This document shows positions 23,755 through 31,424 of a DNA stretch of 44,973 nucleotides, one piece after another. A program made the translations under genes and the position numbers. The notes under the pieces are model-generated. The model saw only the letters and a list, made by a program, of their open reading frames with translations, did not search any database and had not been told where the DNA came from. Where the stretch lies: assembly GCA_903907865.1 (NCBI GenBank), contig CAIVPR010000073.1, positions 1 through 44,973 on the forward strand. Direction: 5' to 3'. Source of the stretch: an uncultured Acidobacteriia bacterium (GTDB lineage: Bacteria; Acidobacteriota; Terriglobia; Bryobacterales; Bryobacteraceae). The stretch's first letter is position 1. Every line of letters starts with the position of its first letter.

Positions 23755-25548
23755 TTAGAGCGGCGGCTTCGGCGGCTTCACCGGCGACCAAGCCGCAACG
23801 CCCTTCATCTTCACCGACCTCCGGTACAGCTTCGTCCCCTCGGTCGCGTAGAGCCAGTCGAGATCTTTCCCCGCGAATGCGATTCCGCTCAGCGCGCCCC
23901 GTTCCGGCTTCGCCACGATCCCCGCGCACCGACCGTTCTGCTCACAGTACTGAATCCCGAGTGCCGTTGCGAAGTAGGTCTGCCCCAGAGTGTCAACGGT
24001 GATACCCGAAACACCGCTGGCGGGTGAAACTTCGGGCATGTCGACCCGGAAGAACGGTTCGCCGTTGATCAGGCCGCCGTCCGCCGCGATTTGGAATGAC
24101 CAGTTCAATCGCACCTGGGCGTCGCCCACGACCAGCATGGACTGGTCCGCCGACAGGCTGAGCGCCGAAGGCACCGCGATTTCGCCTCCCGAGTAGACCG
24201 TCTTCACCTTGCCCGACGGGTCGACAAAGCCGACGGTCTTCTTCGTTGGATCAGCAAAGTAGATTCCGCCCTTGGCCGTGATTGCCAAGTCGGATGCCGA
24301 AACGCCAGCCGCGACCACCTTCTCGTCGCCGGAAGTGCCCGAAGTGCCCCACGATACGATCCCGGTCGACTTCGCCGCATAGATCCGCCCGTCCGGCCCG
24401 ACCCGGACTACCCTCGCGCCGCCGGTGTTCTCGCGAAAGACCGTGACCTTGCCCGCCGCATCGGCCTTGTAGACGCGGTTGGCCTTGGCATCGGCGAAGT
24501 AGACGTTGCCCTCCTTGTCACCCGCCGGACTGGAAACCGAGTCGTAAGTGCCGCCGACTTGCTCCCATTGCTTCGCCGCCGAAATCACGGTGAACACATT
24601 GCCGCGCGGTTCCCATCCGGAATCCGGCTTGTTCAGGGCGGCGGGCTCGTGGACTACGACGGGCTGGGGGTAGCCGCGCCACAACCACGCGAGCGCCTCC
24701 GGCATGATCGCGGCACCCTGTTTCATGTTGTGGCCCTCCTCGCCGAGATTGAACTTCACGTCGTAGCCGGCGAAGCGCAAGGCGTCGTACATGACCTGGT
24801 TGTTCATCGGCCAGCTGCCGCCGTAGAAGACGCCGAACGGTTGGTCGGCCGAGGTGTGGTCGTTCTTGCCCGCCTGCAGGTAAACGCGGATAGGCTTGGG
24901 CTCGGTCCGGCGGATCGCGGCGGGCAGCGTGTCAGCGCCTTTGAGCGAAACGAAGGTCCCGATGAAGCTCAGCACGCGGTGGAACATATCGGGTCTGTGC
25001 CATGCGGCGACAAAGGCCCCTACCGCGCCGGTGGAGACGCCCGCAATCGCATGGTCGTCCGGATTCTTCGACAGGTTGTACTTCTTGGCCACTGCCGGAA
25101 TCAGTTCGGCTTCGAGGAAACTGGAGAAACGGTCGGAGATGTTGTCGTACTCGAAGATGCGCTCATAACGGTTCTGAGCGGTGTCGCCGCGTTCCGGGGT
25201 GGTTGGAAGGACGCCGGGATCAATGAAGATGCCGATGAGCGGGGGCAGGTCGCCGCGCGCGATCAGGTTATCGAAGACTACTGGCACACGTTGGCCGTTG
25301 CCCAAGGACCCGGATCCATCGAGGAAAATCATGAACGGCGCGGGCTTTGCGGCGTCGTACTTCGCGGGAATGTACAGCGAGTACGTGTGCGGCGTGCCGG
25401 GGTAGAACTTGCCCGGTGCCAACTGGTACTTGGTGACGACGCCTTTAGGGACGTTGGGTTGGGGCTGGGAATCGGGTCCCAAGGAATAGTCCTGAGCCAC
25501 CAAAGGCAGCGTGGCGGCGAGCAGCAGGGCAACGAGGGTGTGTTTCAT
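23755..25548 (-). CDS. Exported esterase fused to an SMP-30/gluconolactonase-like beta-propeller
   Basis: 597 residues with a signal peptide (KHTLVALLLAATLPLVAQ). Residues about 40-310 are an alpha/beta-hydrolase of the esterase D/enterochelin-esterase type, with nucleophile S172 in AGVSTGAVG and a likely catalytic His in GEEGHNMKQG. Residues about 325-590 form an NHL/SMP-30-like propeller (KEGNVYFADAKANRVYKADA, GGIYFADPTKKTVGFVDPSG). Both domains act on small exported substrates, for example esters and lactones, but the reaction is not predictable. The gene diverges from padR with a 93-base gap holding a palindromic operator, so PadR may also influence it. Confidence 0.85.
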   Translation of the reverse strand: MKHTLVALLLAATLPLVAQDYSLGPDSQPQPNVPKGVVTKYQLAPGKFYPGTPHTYSLYIPAKYDAAKPAPFMIFLDGSGSLGNGQRVPVVFDNLIARGDLPPLIGIFIDPGVLPTTPERGDTAQNRYERIFEYDNISDRFSSFLEAELIPAVAKKYNLSKNPDDHAIAGVSTGAVGAFVAAWHRPDMFHRVLSFIGTFVSLKGADTLPAAIRRTEPKPIRVYLQAGKNDHTSADQPFGVFYGGSWPMNNQVMYDALRFAGYDVKFNLGEEGHNMKQGAAIMPEALAWLWRGYPQPVVVHEPAALNKPDSGWEPRGNVFTVISAAKQWEQVGGTYDSVSSPAGDKEGNVYFADAKANRVYKADAAGKVTVFRENTGGARVVRVGPDGRIYAAKSTGIVSWGTSGTSGDEKVVAAGVSASDLAITAKGGIYFADPTKKTVGFVDPSGKVKTVYSGGEIAVPSALSLSADQSMLVVGDAQVRLNWSFQIAADGGLINGEPFFRVDMPEVSPASGVSGITVDTLGQTYFATALGIQYCEQNGRCAGIVAKPERGALSGIAFAGKDLDWLYATEGTKLYRRSVKMKGVAAWSPVKPPKPPL

Positions 25549-25608
25549 GGCGCGGAAGGATCAAGTATATCGGGCGACGGCGTGGAACGGCCTTGACACG
25601 GCCGCTAG

Positions 25609-25636
25609 TACACTGTACGATACTACGTAAAGTGTA
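25609..25636 (+). promoter_or_regulatory. Palindromic operator, probably for PadR
   Basis: A 28-bp interrupted palindrome: TACACT (25609-25614) pairs with AGTGTA (25631-25636), and TACG (25616-25619) with CGTA (25626-25629), all about one centre. It ends five bases before the padR GTG start, typical of an autoregulated PadR operator. Confidence 0.6.
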
Positions 25637-25641
25637 ATATC

Positions 25642-25926
25642 GTGACCGATCCCACCCTTCTCGTCCTAACCAGTCTCGCCGACGGCGACAAACACGGCTA
25701 CGCCATGATGCTCGACATCGAGCAGTTCGCTGGCACCAAACTTGGTGCCGGGAGCCTCTACGGGGCGATCACCCGGCTCGAAAAGTGCGGCTGGATCCGA
25801 CCCGTCGGCACCGGCGAACGTCGGCAGCCCTACGCCATCACCGGAGCGGGGCGCGCCTATCTGGAACGGGAAGTGGCGGATCTGGGCCGCCTCGCCCGCA
25901 CGGTGGCGGAAAGGCTACCCGCATGA
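25642..25926 (+). CDS. PadR-family transcriptional regulator
   Basis: 94 residues from a GTG start. It is a winged-helix PadR protein: LLVLTSLADGDKHGYAMMLD, then LGAGSLYGAITRLEKCGWI with the recognition helix, and RRQPYAITGAGRAYL for the wing. The usual C-terminal dimerisation region is short. The stop overlaps the start of the following membrane protein gene (ATGA). In Acidobacteriota such PadR genes are often paired with membrane proteins. Autoregulation is inferred from the adjacent palindrome. Confidence 0.9.
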   Translation: MTDPTLLVLTSLADGDKHGYAMMLDIEQFAGTKLGAGSLYGAITRLEKCGWIRPVGTGERRQPYAITGAGRAYLEREVADLGRLARTVAERLPA

Positions 25927-27233
25927 ATTGGATCACTTTCCTCTATCCCCGTGCGTGGCGGGAGCGCTACGGCGAGGAGTTTTCGGCGTTGTTGGAAGAC
26001 GCGCCTCCGGGTTGGACCGGGGTCGTCGAGATCGCATGGGAGGCCTTGAAAATGCATTTCGAGTTGATGAACCGCCGCGCGTTCGCGGGTTGTGTAGTTG
26101 CGGGGTTGGCCGTTGCCGCCTTCGTGGCTTACCGGACCCCGGACAAATTCGCCTCGTCGGCGGTGCTGCGGTTGTCCGGTAGCGCTGATGTCGATCCAGA
26201 GGCGCTGACCTCCGAGGGGGCCAAGCTTCTGCGCGAGCTGCTAAGCCGGACTTCCCTCTCGAACCTGATGCAAAAGCCGGGTCTGGACCTTTACAAGACC
26301 GAGCGGCAGCGGATGCCCCTGGAGGACGTGATCCAGAAGATGAAGGACGAGGATCTGCGCGTGTCCGTGCTGCCAGAGAAACCCGGGTCGAAGGAATTCG
26401 CAATCCACATCGCCTACAACGGACCGGATCCCAAGCGCGCGCAGGATGTAGTGGAAACTCTGGTTAGAAGGCTCATCGATGAGCACCAGAACTCGCAACA
26501 CATGACGGCACTCAGGCTTGCACGGCAGGAACTGACCGATGCCGATGCCAAGACGGCAGCCTTGGGGACGAGGCTGGAGGTCCTCGACCCGGCCAGCCAC
26601 CCAAAAACAGGAATCAGCCCGAACCGTCCCGCAATCATCCTCGCCGGTCTATTCGCCGGAATCGTCGCTTTCTTCGTCGTTTCCGGGGTCCGTCGCCATG
26701 TTTGGGCGACAGTTGCGGGCGCAGTCGCTTCCTTCGCGACCTGGGTATTGGTTGTCCTCTATTTGCCGCACCAATACGTATCGACCTCCCTGCTCCAGAC
26801 CGACAGTTCGGCCACAGTGCAGTCGTTCGTGACGAACCGGGAACTCCTAGCCATCATCAGGGATGCCGCTGTCACGCAAGCCGCGCCGGGATCCGTTAAA
26901 CCCGGGGACATCCGCGTGGAAGCGACCCCGGAGCCGCGCGGACTCAGAATCGCCGTCCGCAGCTACGACCGGTTCGCGGCCCAACGTGCCAACCAGACCA
27001 CGATCTCCGGGTTGGTGGAACACGAGGCGCGCCGCCGCATGGCGCAGGGCCTTCCCGTGCGCGGCCCAGTCACCCCGTGGGTGGAGGTCGTCGATCCGCC
27101 CAGCCTGCCGGTCAGGCCGGATACGCCCACCTTCGTCCTGCCACTGCCTTGGTGGATCGTCCTTGCCGGATTCGCCCTCGGCGCCGGCACCGTCGCGCGC
27201 CTCCGCCACAATCGACCCGTGCCGATAACATAA
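25923..27233 (+). CDS. Membrane protein with Wzz/chain-length-determinant-like repeats, coupled to PadR
   Basis: 436 residues from the ATG at 25923. The N-terminus (NWITFLYPRAWRERYGEEF) matches a short cytosolic segment often found in Acidobacteriota membrane proteins that follow PadR. Two similar halves then each show a membrane helix, a beta-alpha region and another helix: the first from RAFAGCVVAGLAVAAFVAYR to about 230, the second from HVWATVAGAVASFATWVLVV to the C-terminus. Each half repeats a Wzz-like pattern (FASSAVLRLSG / YVSTSLLQTDS). Wzz proteins set polysaccharide chain length, but no kinase or polysaccharide genes adjoin, so that role is only a structural analogy. It is 6 bases upstream of the SDR gene. 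Confidence 0.72.
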   Translation: MNWITFLYPRAWRERYGEEFSALLEDAPPGWTGVVEIAWEALKMHFELMNRRAFAGCVVAGLAVAAFVAYRTPDKFASSAVLRLSGSADVDPEALTSEGAKLLRELLSRTSLSNLMQKPGLDLYKTERQRMPLEDVIQKMKDEDLRVSVLPEKPGSKEFAIHIAYNGPDPKRAQDVVETLVRRLIDEHQNSQHMTALRLARQELTDADAKTAALGTRLEVLDPASHPKTGISPNRPAIILAGLFAGIVAFFVVSGVRRHVWATVAGAVASFATWVLVVLYLPHQYVSTSLLQTDSSATVQSFVTNRELLAIIRDAAVTQAAPGSVKPGDIRVEATPEPRGLRIAVRSYDRFAAQRANQTTISGLVEHEARRRMAQGLPVRGPVTPWVEVVDPPSLPVRPDTPTFVLPLPWWIVLAGFALGAGTVARLRHNRPVPIT

Positions 27234-27239
27234 AAGACG

Positions 27240-28007
27240 ATGGATCCATTTCGACTCGACGGACACCTTGCCCTGATCACGGGAGCCAGCCGCGGCATTG
27301 GACGCGGCGTCGCCCTTGCCATGGCCGAAGCCGGTGCCGACATCGTTCTCGCCGCCCGCGCATCCGCCGACTTGGACGAGGCCGCCGAGGAAGTTCGCAC
27401 CAAGACCGGTCGCACCGTGCACACCGCGCCTGTCGATCTGGGCGATTCGGCAAGCATCCCCGCGTGGTTTGACGGCGTGGTGGAGCGCAATGGCAGACCG
27501 AACATCCTCGTCAACGCCGCCGGAATCACCCGCCGCGCGCCCGCCGAGGTGCTCGCGCTGCAGGACTGGAACGACGTGATCGGCGTCAACCTGACGGCGA
27601 GCTTCCTCATCGCTCAGGCCTTCGCCCGGCATCTGATCGGCGCGGCGGAACAAGGTCGGATCATCAACATCGCGTCGCTAATGACGGCGGCGGCGAGGAA
27701 AACGACGACGGCTTACACGGCGTCGAAGGGCGGCGTCGGCCAACTGACCAAGGCGCTCGCGGTGGATTGGGCCGACAAGGGGATCCTTGTGAACGCCATC
27801 GCGCCAGGCTTCATCGCCACCGCGATGACCCAGCCGTTGCAGGACAATGATGAATTCCACGCGTGGATCCTGAAGCGCACACCACTGGGCCGCTGGGGCA
27901 AGCCGGAGGACATCGCGCTCCCCTGCGTCTTCCTCGCGTCACCCGCCGCCCAGTTCGTGACCGGACAAGTGATCTACGTTGACGGCGGCTTCATGGCGAC
28001 GTTCTAG
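27240..28007 (+). CDS. SDR-family NAD(P)-dependent oxidoreductase (gluconate 5-dehydrogenase-like)
   Basis: 255 residues, a classical short-chain dehydrogenase. The cofactor motif is TGASRGIG near residue 15, the NAG-type motif is LVNAAGI, and the catalytic Ser, Tyr and Lys lie in NIASLMTAA and AYTASKGG. It ends in the usual VDGGF segment. Overall it resembles gluconate 5-dehydrogenase and 3-oxoacyl reductase types, and the substrate is not certain. It begins six bases after the Wzz-like gene and may be transcribed with it. Its last four bases overlap the broken PIN gene on the other strand. Confidence 0.9.
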   Translation: MDPFRLDGHLALITGASRGIGRGVALAMAEAGADIVLAARASADLDEAAEEVRTKTGRTVHTAPVDLGDSASIPAWFDGVVERNGRPNILVNAAGITRRAPAEVLALQDWNDVIGVNLTASFLIAQAFARHLIGAAEQGRIINIASLMTAAARKTTTAYTASKGGVGQLTKALAVDWADKGILVNAIAPGFIATAMTQPLQDNDEFHAWILKRTPLGRWGKPEDIALPCVFLASPAAQFVTGQVIYVDGGFMATF

Positions 28008-28426
28008 CTGTCAGGCCAGTCTCCGCTGAGAACAAGCCCTTGATTGCAAGGGGCTTGCGCTGATGGCTCGTTCACCCGTTGCGTGAACCGAATCGGCATG
28101 ACTCGAACAAACACCCCTTGCGGTCGCGGCTCGGTAACATCGTGATTCCACCGAGCCGCGACCGCGAGGGAGCGTTTGTTCGGGATCCGGAAATGCGTCG
28201 TAGCAGCGCCAACTGCCTTTTCTAGGATCAGCGCTTCGCGACGAACTGCGCTTTTGGTCGGAACGGCCCACTTCACGACCAGATTCCGCGTCACCTCGTC
28301 CAGGATCTCTTGCGACCATCGCGGTCGGTAGAAGCTCGGCTCCTCGGCCAATCGAAGCAGCGTGTGAGCCAGCGGCATCGGGATAAGGACGCAAGCATCC
28401 AGAAGAACCTTCGGTTTAGCCCGCAC
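28004..28426 (-). pseudogene. PIN-domain toxin, disrupted by a palindromic element
   Basis: The GTG at 28426 overlaps the antitoxin stop by 11 bases, as in intact toxin-antitoxin pairs. About 75 residues are PIN-like (KPKVLLDACVLIPMPLAHTL, WSQEILDEVTRNL) and carry the first two acidic active-site positions. The frame then runs into the inverted repeat at 28104-28182 and ends in sequence unlike any PIN domain; the last two acidic residues and their surroundings are missing. Just before the element another frame reads DAFPDPE, which resembles the expected family sequence, so a frameshift may also be present. It should not be an active RNase. Confidence 0.7.
28104..28182. repeat. Palindromic (MITE/REP-like) element inside the PIN toxin gene
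   Basis: Arms of 32 and 33 bases around a 14-base loop (28136-28149). The inner 16 bases (GCGGTCGCGGCTCGGT) and the outer nine (CGAACAAAC) are perfectly complementary; a few mismatches and one extra base lie between. It carries no coding capacity of its own and no target duplication was identified. Confidence 0.8.
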
Positions 28427-28760
28427 TGCCTTCAAACGAATCCGCCCCGCCTTCCGGAATACCGGTACGGTCGTACAGTCCCAGTTCGAACGCATCGCGC
28501 GCCATTGCGTCTAGCGCTGATCGACGGGCAGCGTCGCGCACCTTCCGGTAAGCGTCGAGATCCTTGAGGTAGACGCGCCGATGGGTCCCGGCCTTGTGCG
28601 AGGGCATCTCACCGACATCAAGAAGCGTCACCGAGTGCGGGCGCGATACGCCGAGCAGGTCGGCCGCTCGCTGAGTTGTCAGTTGCCGGTCTTCCGCGAC
28701 CGGAACGACGCATTGGCCAAGGCGCATGCTGCTGACAGCATCCCGGAGCAGATGCCGCAT
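28416..28760 (-). CDS. Excisionase-type helix-turn-helix antitoxin
   Basis: 114 residues from the ATG at 28760 (the open frame reaches 28799). The core EDRQLTTQRAADLLGVSRP is a MerR/excisionase-like helix-turn-helix, followed by the wing PSHKAGTHRRVYLKDLDAYR and a helical tail (RRSALDAMARDAFELGLY). This is the standard antitoxin of VapC/PIN toxins of this type: it binds the operon promoter and neutralises the toxin through its C-terminus. It looks intact although its toxin partner is broken. It diverges from the M20 peptidase gene, with start sites 26 bases apart. Confidence 0.8.
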   Translation of the reverse strand: MRHLLRDAVSSMRLGQCVVPVAEDRQLTTQRAADLLGVSRPHSVTLLDVGEMPSHKAGTHRRVYLKDLDAYRKVRDAARRSALDAMARDAFELGLYDRTGIPEGGADSFEGSAG

Positions 28761-28786
28761 TCCGATCCGTGCTATCCTCACCCAAA

Positions 28787-30307
28787 ATGCGCCCCGCACT
28801 CCCCATCCTCCTCATTGCCGCCATGGCCGCCCACGCCCAGCCCCCCGTCCCCGCCAATCCGGCCTCCCAAGCCGCCCGCCAGTGGCGGCAAACCCACGAA
28901 CGCGCCATCGTCTCGGAGTTCTTCGACCTCCTCGCCGTCCCCAACATCGCCCGCGACCGCCCCAACATCCGCCGCAACGCCGACCTCATCGTCAAGATGC
29001 TCGAAAAGCGCGGCGTCAAAGCCCAACTCGTCGAGCAAGGCCCTGCCAACCCCGTCGTCCGCGGGGAAATCCCCACCCCCGGAGCCACCCGCACCATCGT
29101 TTTCTACGCCCACTACGACGGCCAGCCGCTCGATCCCAAAGAATGGGCCACGCCCCCGTTCGAGCCCGTCCTTCGCGACCGCTCCCTCGAAAAGGACGGC
29201 CGCGTCGTCCCCCTGCCCGCCGCCGGAACGCCCTTCGACCCCGAATCCCGCATCTACGCCCGTTCCGCATCCGACGACAAGGCACCCATCCTCGCCATCG
29301 TCACCGCCCTCGACGCCATCAAGGCCGCCGGACTCAAAACCAAATCCAACATCCGCTTCGTCTTCGAAGGCGAGGAGGAAGCCGGCTCAATCAACCTCGA
29401 AGCGCTGCTTGCCGCCCACAAGGACCTCTTCACAGGCGACATCTGGCTCATCTGCGACGGCCCCGTCCACCAGACCCGCCGCCAACTCGTGGCCTTCGGC
29501 GCGCGCGGCGTGGTCGGTTTCGACATCACCATCTACGGACCACGTCGCGAACTCCATAGCGGCCACTACGGCAACTGGGCCCCGAACCCGGCCATGGAAC
29601 TGGTCCGCCTGCTCGCCTCAATGAAGGACGACTCCGGCCGCGTCCTGGTCGACCGTTTCTACGAAGGCATCGAGCCCCTCAGCGAAACGGAAAAGCGCGC
29701 TGTCGCCGAGGCCCCCGCGGTGGATGCAGATCTTATGCGCGAACTCTGGCTCGGCAGTACAGAGGGCGCGCCGAAAAAGTTGGTCGACCTCCTCCAGGCC
29801 CCGTCCTTCAACATCCGCGGCATGGCCAGCTCGCGTATCGGCGACCAAGCCTCGAACGTGATCCCATCCACCGCCTCCGCCTCCATCGACATGCGCCTCG
29901 TCAAGGGCATGGACCACGCCAAGACAATCGAACGCGTCATCGACCACATCCGCAAGCAGAGCTACTTCATCGTCGACGCCGACCCCTCCGCCGAAGTCCG
30001 CATGGCCCACCCAAAAATCGCGAAGATCACTGGTCGCGAAGGCTACAACGCCGCCCGTACTTCCATGGACCTGCCCGTCTCGCAGGAAGTTATCCGCGTC
30101 GTCGAATCCGCCCGTGGCCCGTCCGTGAAGCTGCCGACCATGGGCGGGAGCGTACCCCTAGTAATGATCGAGCGCGCCGTCGGCACCCGCACCATCACCA
30201 TCCCCATCGCCAACCACGACAACAACCAGCACAGCTCCAACGAAAACCTACGCATCCAGAACCTTTGGGACGGGATCGAGCTCATGGCCGCGCTGCTTAC
30301 GATGTAG
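28787..30307 (+). CDS. Exported M20 family metallopeptidase
   Basis: 506 residues from the ATG at 28787, giving a signal peptide (RPALPILLIAAMAAHAQ). The dinuclear zinc site is visible: FYAHYDGQPLD, SASDDKAP and FEGEEEAGS, with a late His in PIANHDNNQHSSNE. The dimerisation domain lies at about 235-400. M20 peptidases hydrolyse dipeptides or N-acyl amino acids; the exported location suggests nutrient use. The start is close to the divergent antitoxin gene, so their promoters overlap. Confidence 0.9.
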   Translation: MRPALPILLIAAMAAHAQPPVPANPASQAARQWRQTHERAIVSEFFDLLAVPNIARDRPNIRRNADLIVKMLEKRGVKAQLVEQGPANPVVRGEIPTPGATRTIVFYAHYDGQPLDPKEWATPPFEPVLRDRSLEKDGRVVPLPAAGTPFDPESRIYARSASDDKAPILAIVTALDAIKAAGLKTKSNIRFVFEGEEEAGSINLEALLAAHKDLFTGDIWLICDGPVHQTRRQLVAFGARGVVGFDITIYGPRRELHSGHYGNWAPNPAMELVRLLASMKDDSGRVLVDRFYEGIEPLSETEKRAVAEAPAVDADLMRELWLGSTEGAPKKLVDLLQAPSFNIRGMASSRIGDQASNVIPSTASASIDMRLVKGMDHAKTIERVIDHIRKQSYFIVDADPSAEVRMAHPKIAKITGREGYNAARTSMDLPVSQEVIRVVESARGPSVKLPTMGGSVPLVMIERAVGTRTITIPIANHDNNQHSSNENLRIQNLWDGIELMAALLTM

Positions 30308-30473
30308 ATTTTGCGCAGCGGGGTCGACCACTCGTCTGCGCAACCAGCGGGCAAGGGTGTGGAGGTGGTCCGGGCGCTCGAACCCTGTCCGAAGTTGAAA
30401 CCCTGGATTCCGCCCTTGCGACTCAATGCCGAATCCCGTCCCCGAGTGTGCGGCCGCCTGCACCCGGCCATGA

Positions 30474-31310
30474 TCAAAAGATCTGAACTCGACCGTCCTT
30501 TGCAATCTTTCGAACCCTTTGCTGGTTGGTCGGTGAAGTTTCGAGTATCCACAATGCCTCATCCCGTGACACCAGACCTCCAGTTGGCTGCCACGGCACG
30601 GGCGATTTCGCCACGGTCGTCAAGACCCCGTCGGGGGTAATCTTCCGCACCGCAGCATCCGAATAGACGGCAACATAGAGATTCTGGTGTCCGTCGGCCC
30701 AAACCGACATCAGTGAGTAGCGCTCCGTCACCGATGCCAGTTGCCCGGGCAGCCGCTGCACCTTGCCGTCCGGCGTGACCTTGACTAGGAAGCCGTGATC
30801 CACCAAGATGGAGGTTCCGTCCGGTAGCACGGACATCCAGCCGGACTCGGCGATGTTCAAAGTTGCTACCTTCTCGACAGGTCGGGTCCCAAACCGCCGA
30901 AGAATGCCGCCTCCCGGCTTGTTGTCAAACCAATACATGGCGCCGCGGCCGTCTCGAATCAAGGAAAAATCCCGATAATCATCCAGGAAGCCGTTGCGGG
31001 TTGGGATCACGTCGGCAACAGTACCGTTCGGCGAGCGTCGCCAGATGCGATGCGTCCACACGCTGCCGCCTGCAAGATGCTCTCCATAAAGATTCCCGTC
31101 CGGGTCGAGCCAAAGGGAGTGCGTGTGGACGTTGGGAACCACCACGGCCCTGCTGCCATCCGGTGCGATACGCCACACCTGAGCTGTATCGGAATAGAAG
31201 ACAGCACCGCTGGCGTCGATCACAATGCCGACCGCCGGATGTGCCATCGCCAAGGACGCAAATTGGGCTACGAACGCCCAAGCAAAAACGAGAGCGGAAG
31301 GAACACGCAT
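30474..31310 (-). CDS. Exported NHL/SMP-30-like beta-propeller protein
   Basis: 278 residues from the ATG at 31310, with a signal peptide (SALVFAWAFVAQFASLAMA). The rest is repeated propeller blades, for example GIVIDASGAVFYSDTAQVWR, HSLWLDPDGNLYGEH and GHQNLYVAVYSDAAVRKITP. These resemble NHL and gluconolactonase-type repeats. No metal or catalytic residues could be assigned, so a binding or lactonase role is equally possible. It stands alone: 166 bases of unremarkable sequence separate it from the convergent M20 gene. Confidence 0.75.
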   Translation of the reverse strand: MRVPSALVFAWAFVAQFASLAMAHPAVGIVIDASGAVFYSDTAQVWRIAPDGSRAVVVPNVHTHSLWLDPDGNLYGEHLAGGSVWTHRIWRRSPNGTVADVIPTRNGFLDDYRDFSLIRDGRGAMYWFDNKPGGGILRRFGTRPVEKVATLNIAESGWMSVLPDGTSILVDHGFLVKVTPDGKVQRLPGQLASVTERYSLMSVWADGHQNLYVAVYSDAAVRKITPDGVLTTVAKSPVPWQPTGGLVSRDEALWILETSPTNQQRVRKIAKDGRVQIF

Positions 31311-31424
31311 CGCAGTCTGTGCCTCCAAATAAGGAAGGCTAACATATTGGAGCCCGGTGCATGAACGGTTTTCGCGCGCGGAAGCTGATTCCCGTTGTCG
31401 GTGATCACGAAAAAGGCGTGCCCC

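Noticed and set aside
28019-28060. CAAGCCCTTG / CAAGGGGCTTG inverted repeat as a terminator of the SDR gene
   Set aside because: The arms pair only with a bulge and no T-tract follows on either strand; it could equally be part of the inserted material.
28581-29624. Pro/Ser-rich frames inside the M20 peptidase gene
   Set aside because: Extreme Pro/Ser/Arg composition is typical of a shifted frame of a GC-rich gene; the M20 frame carries the metal motifs.
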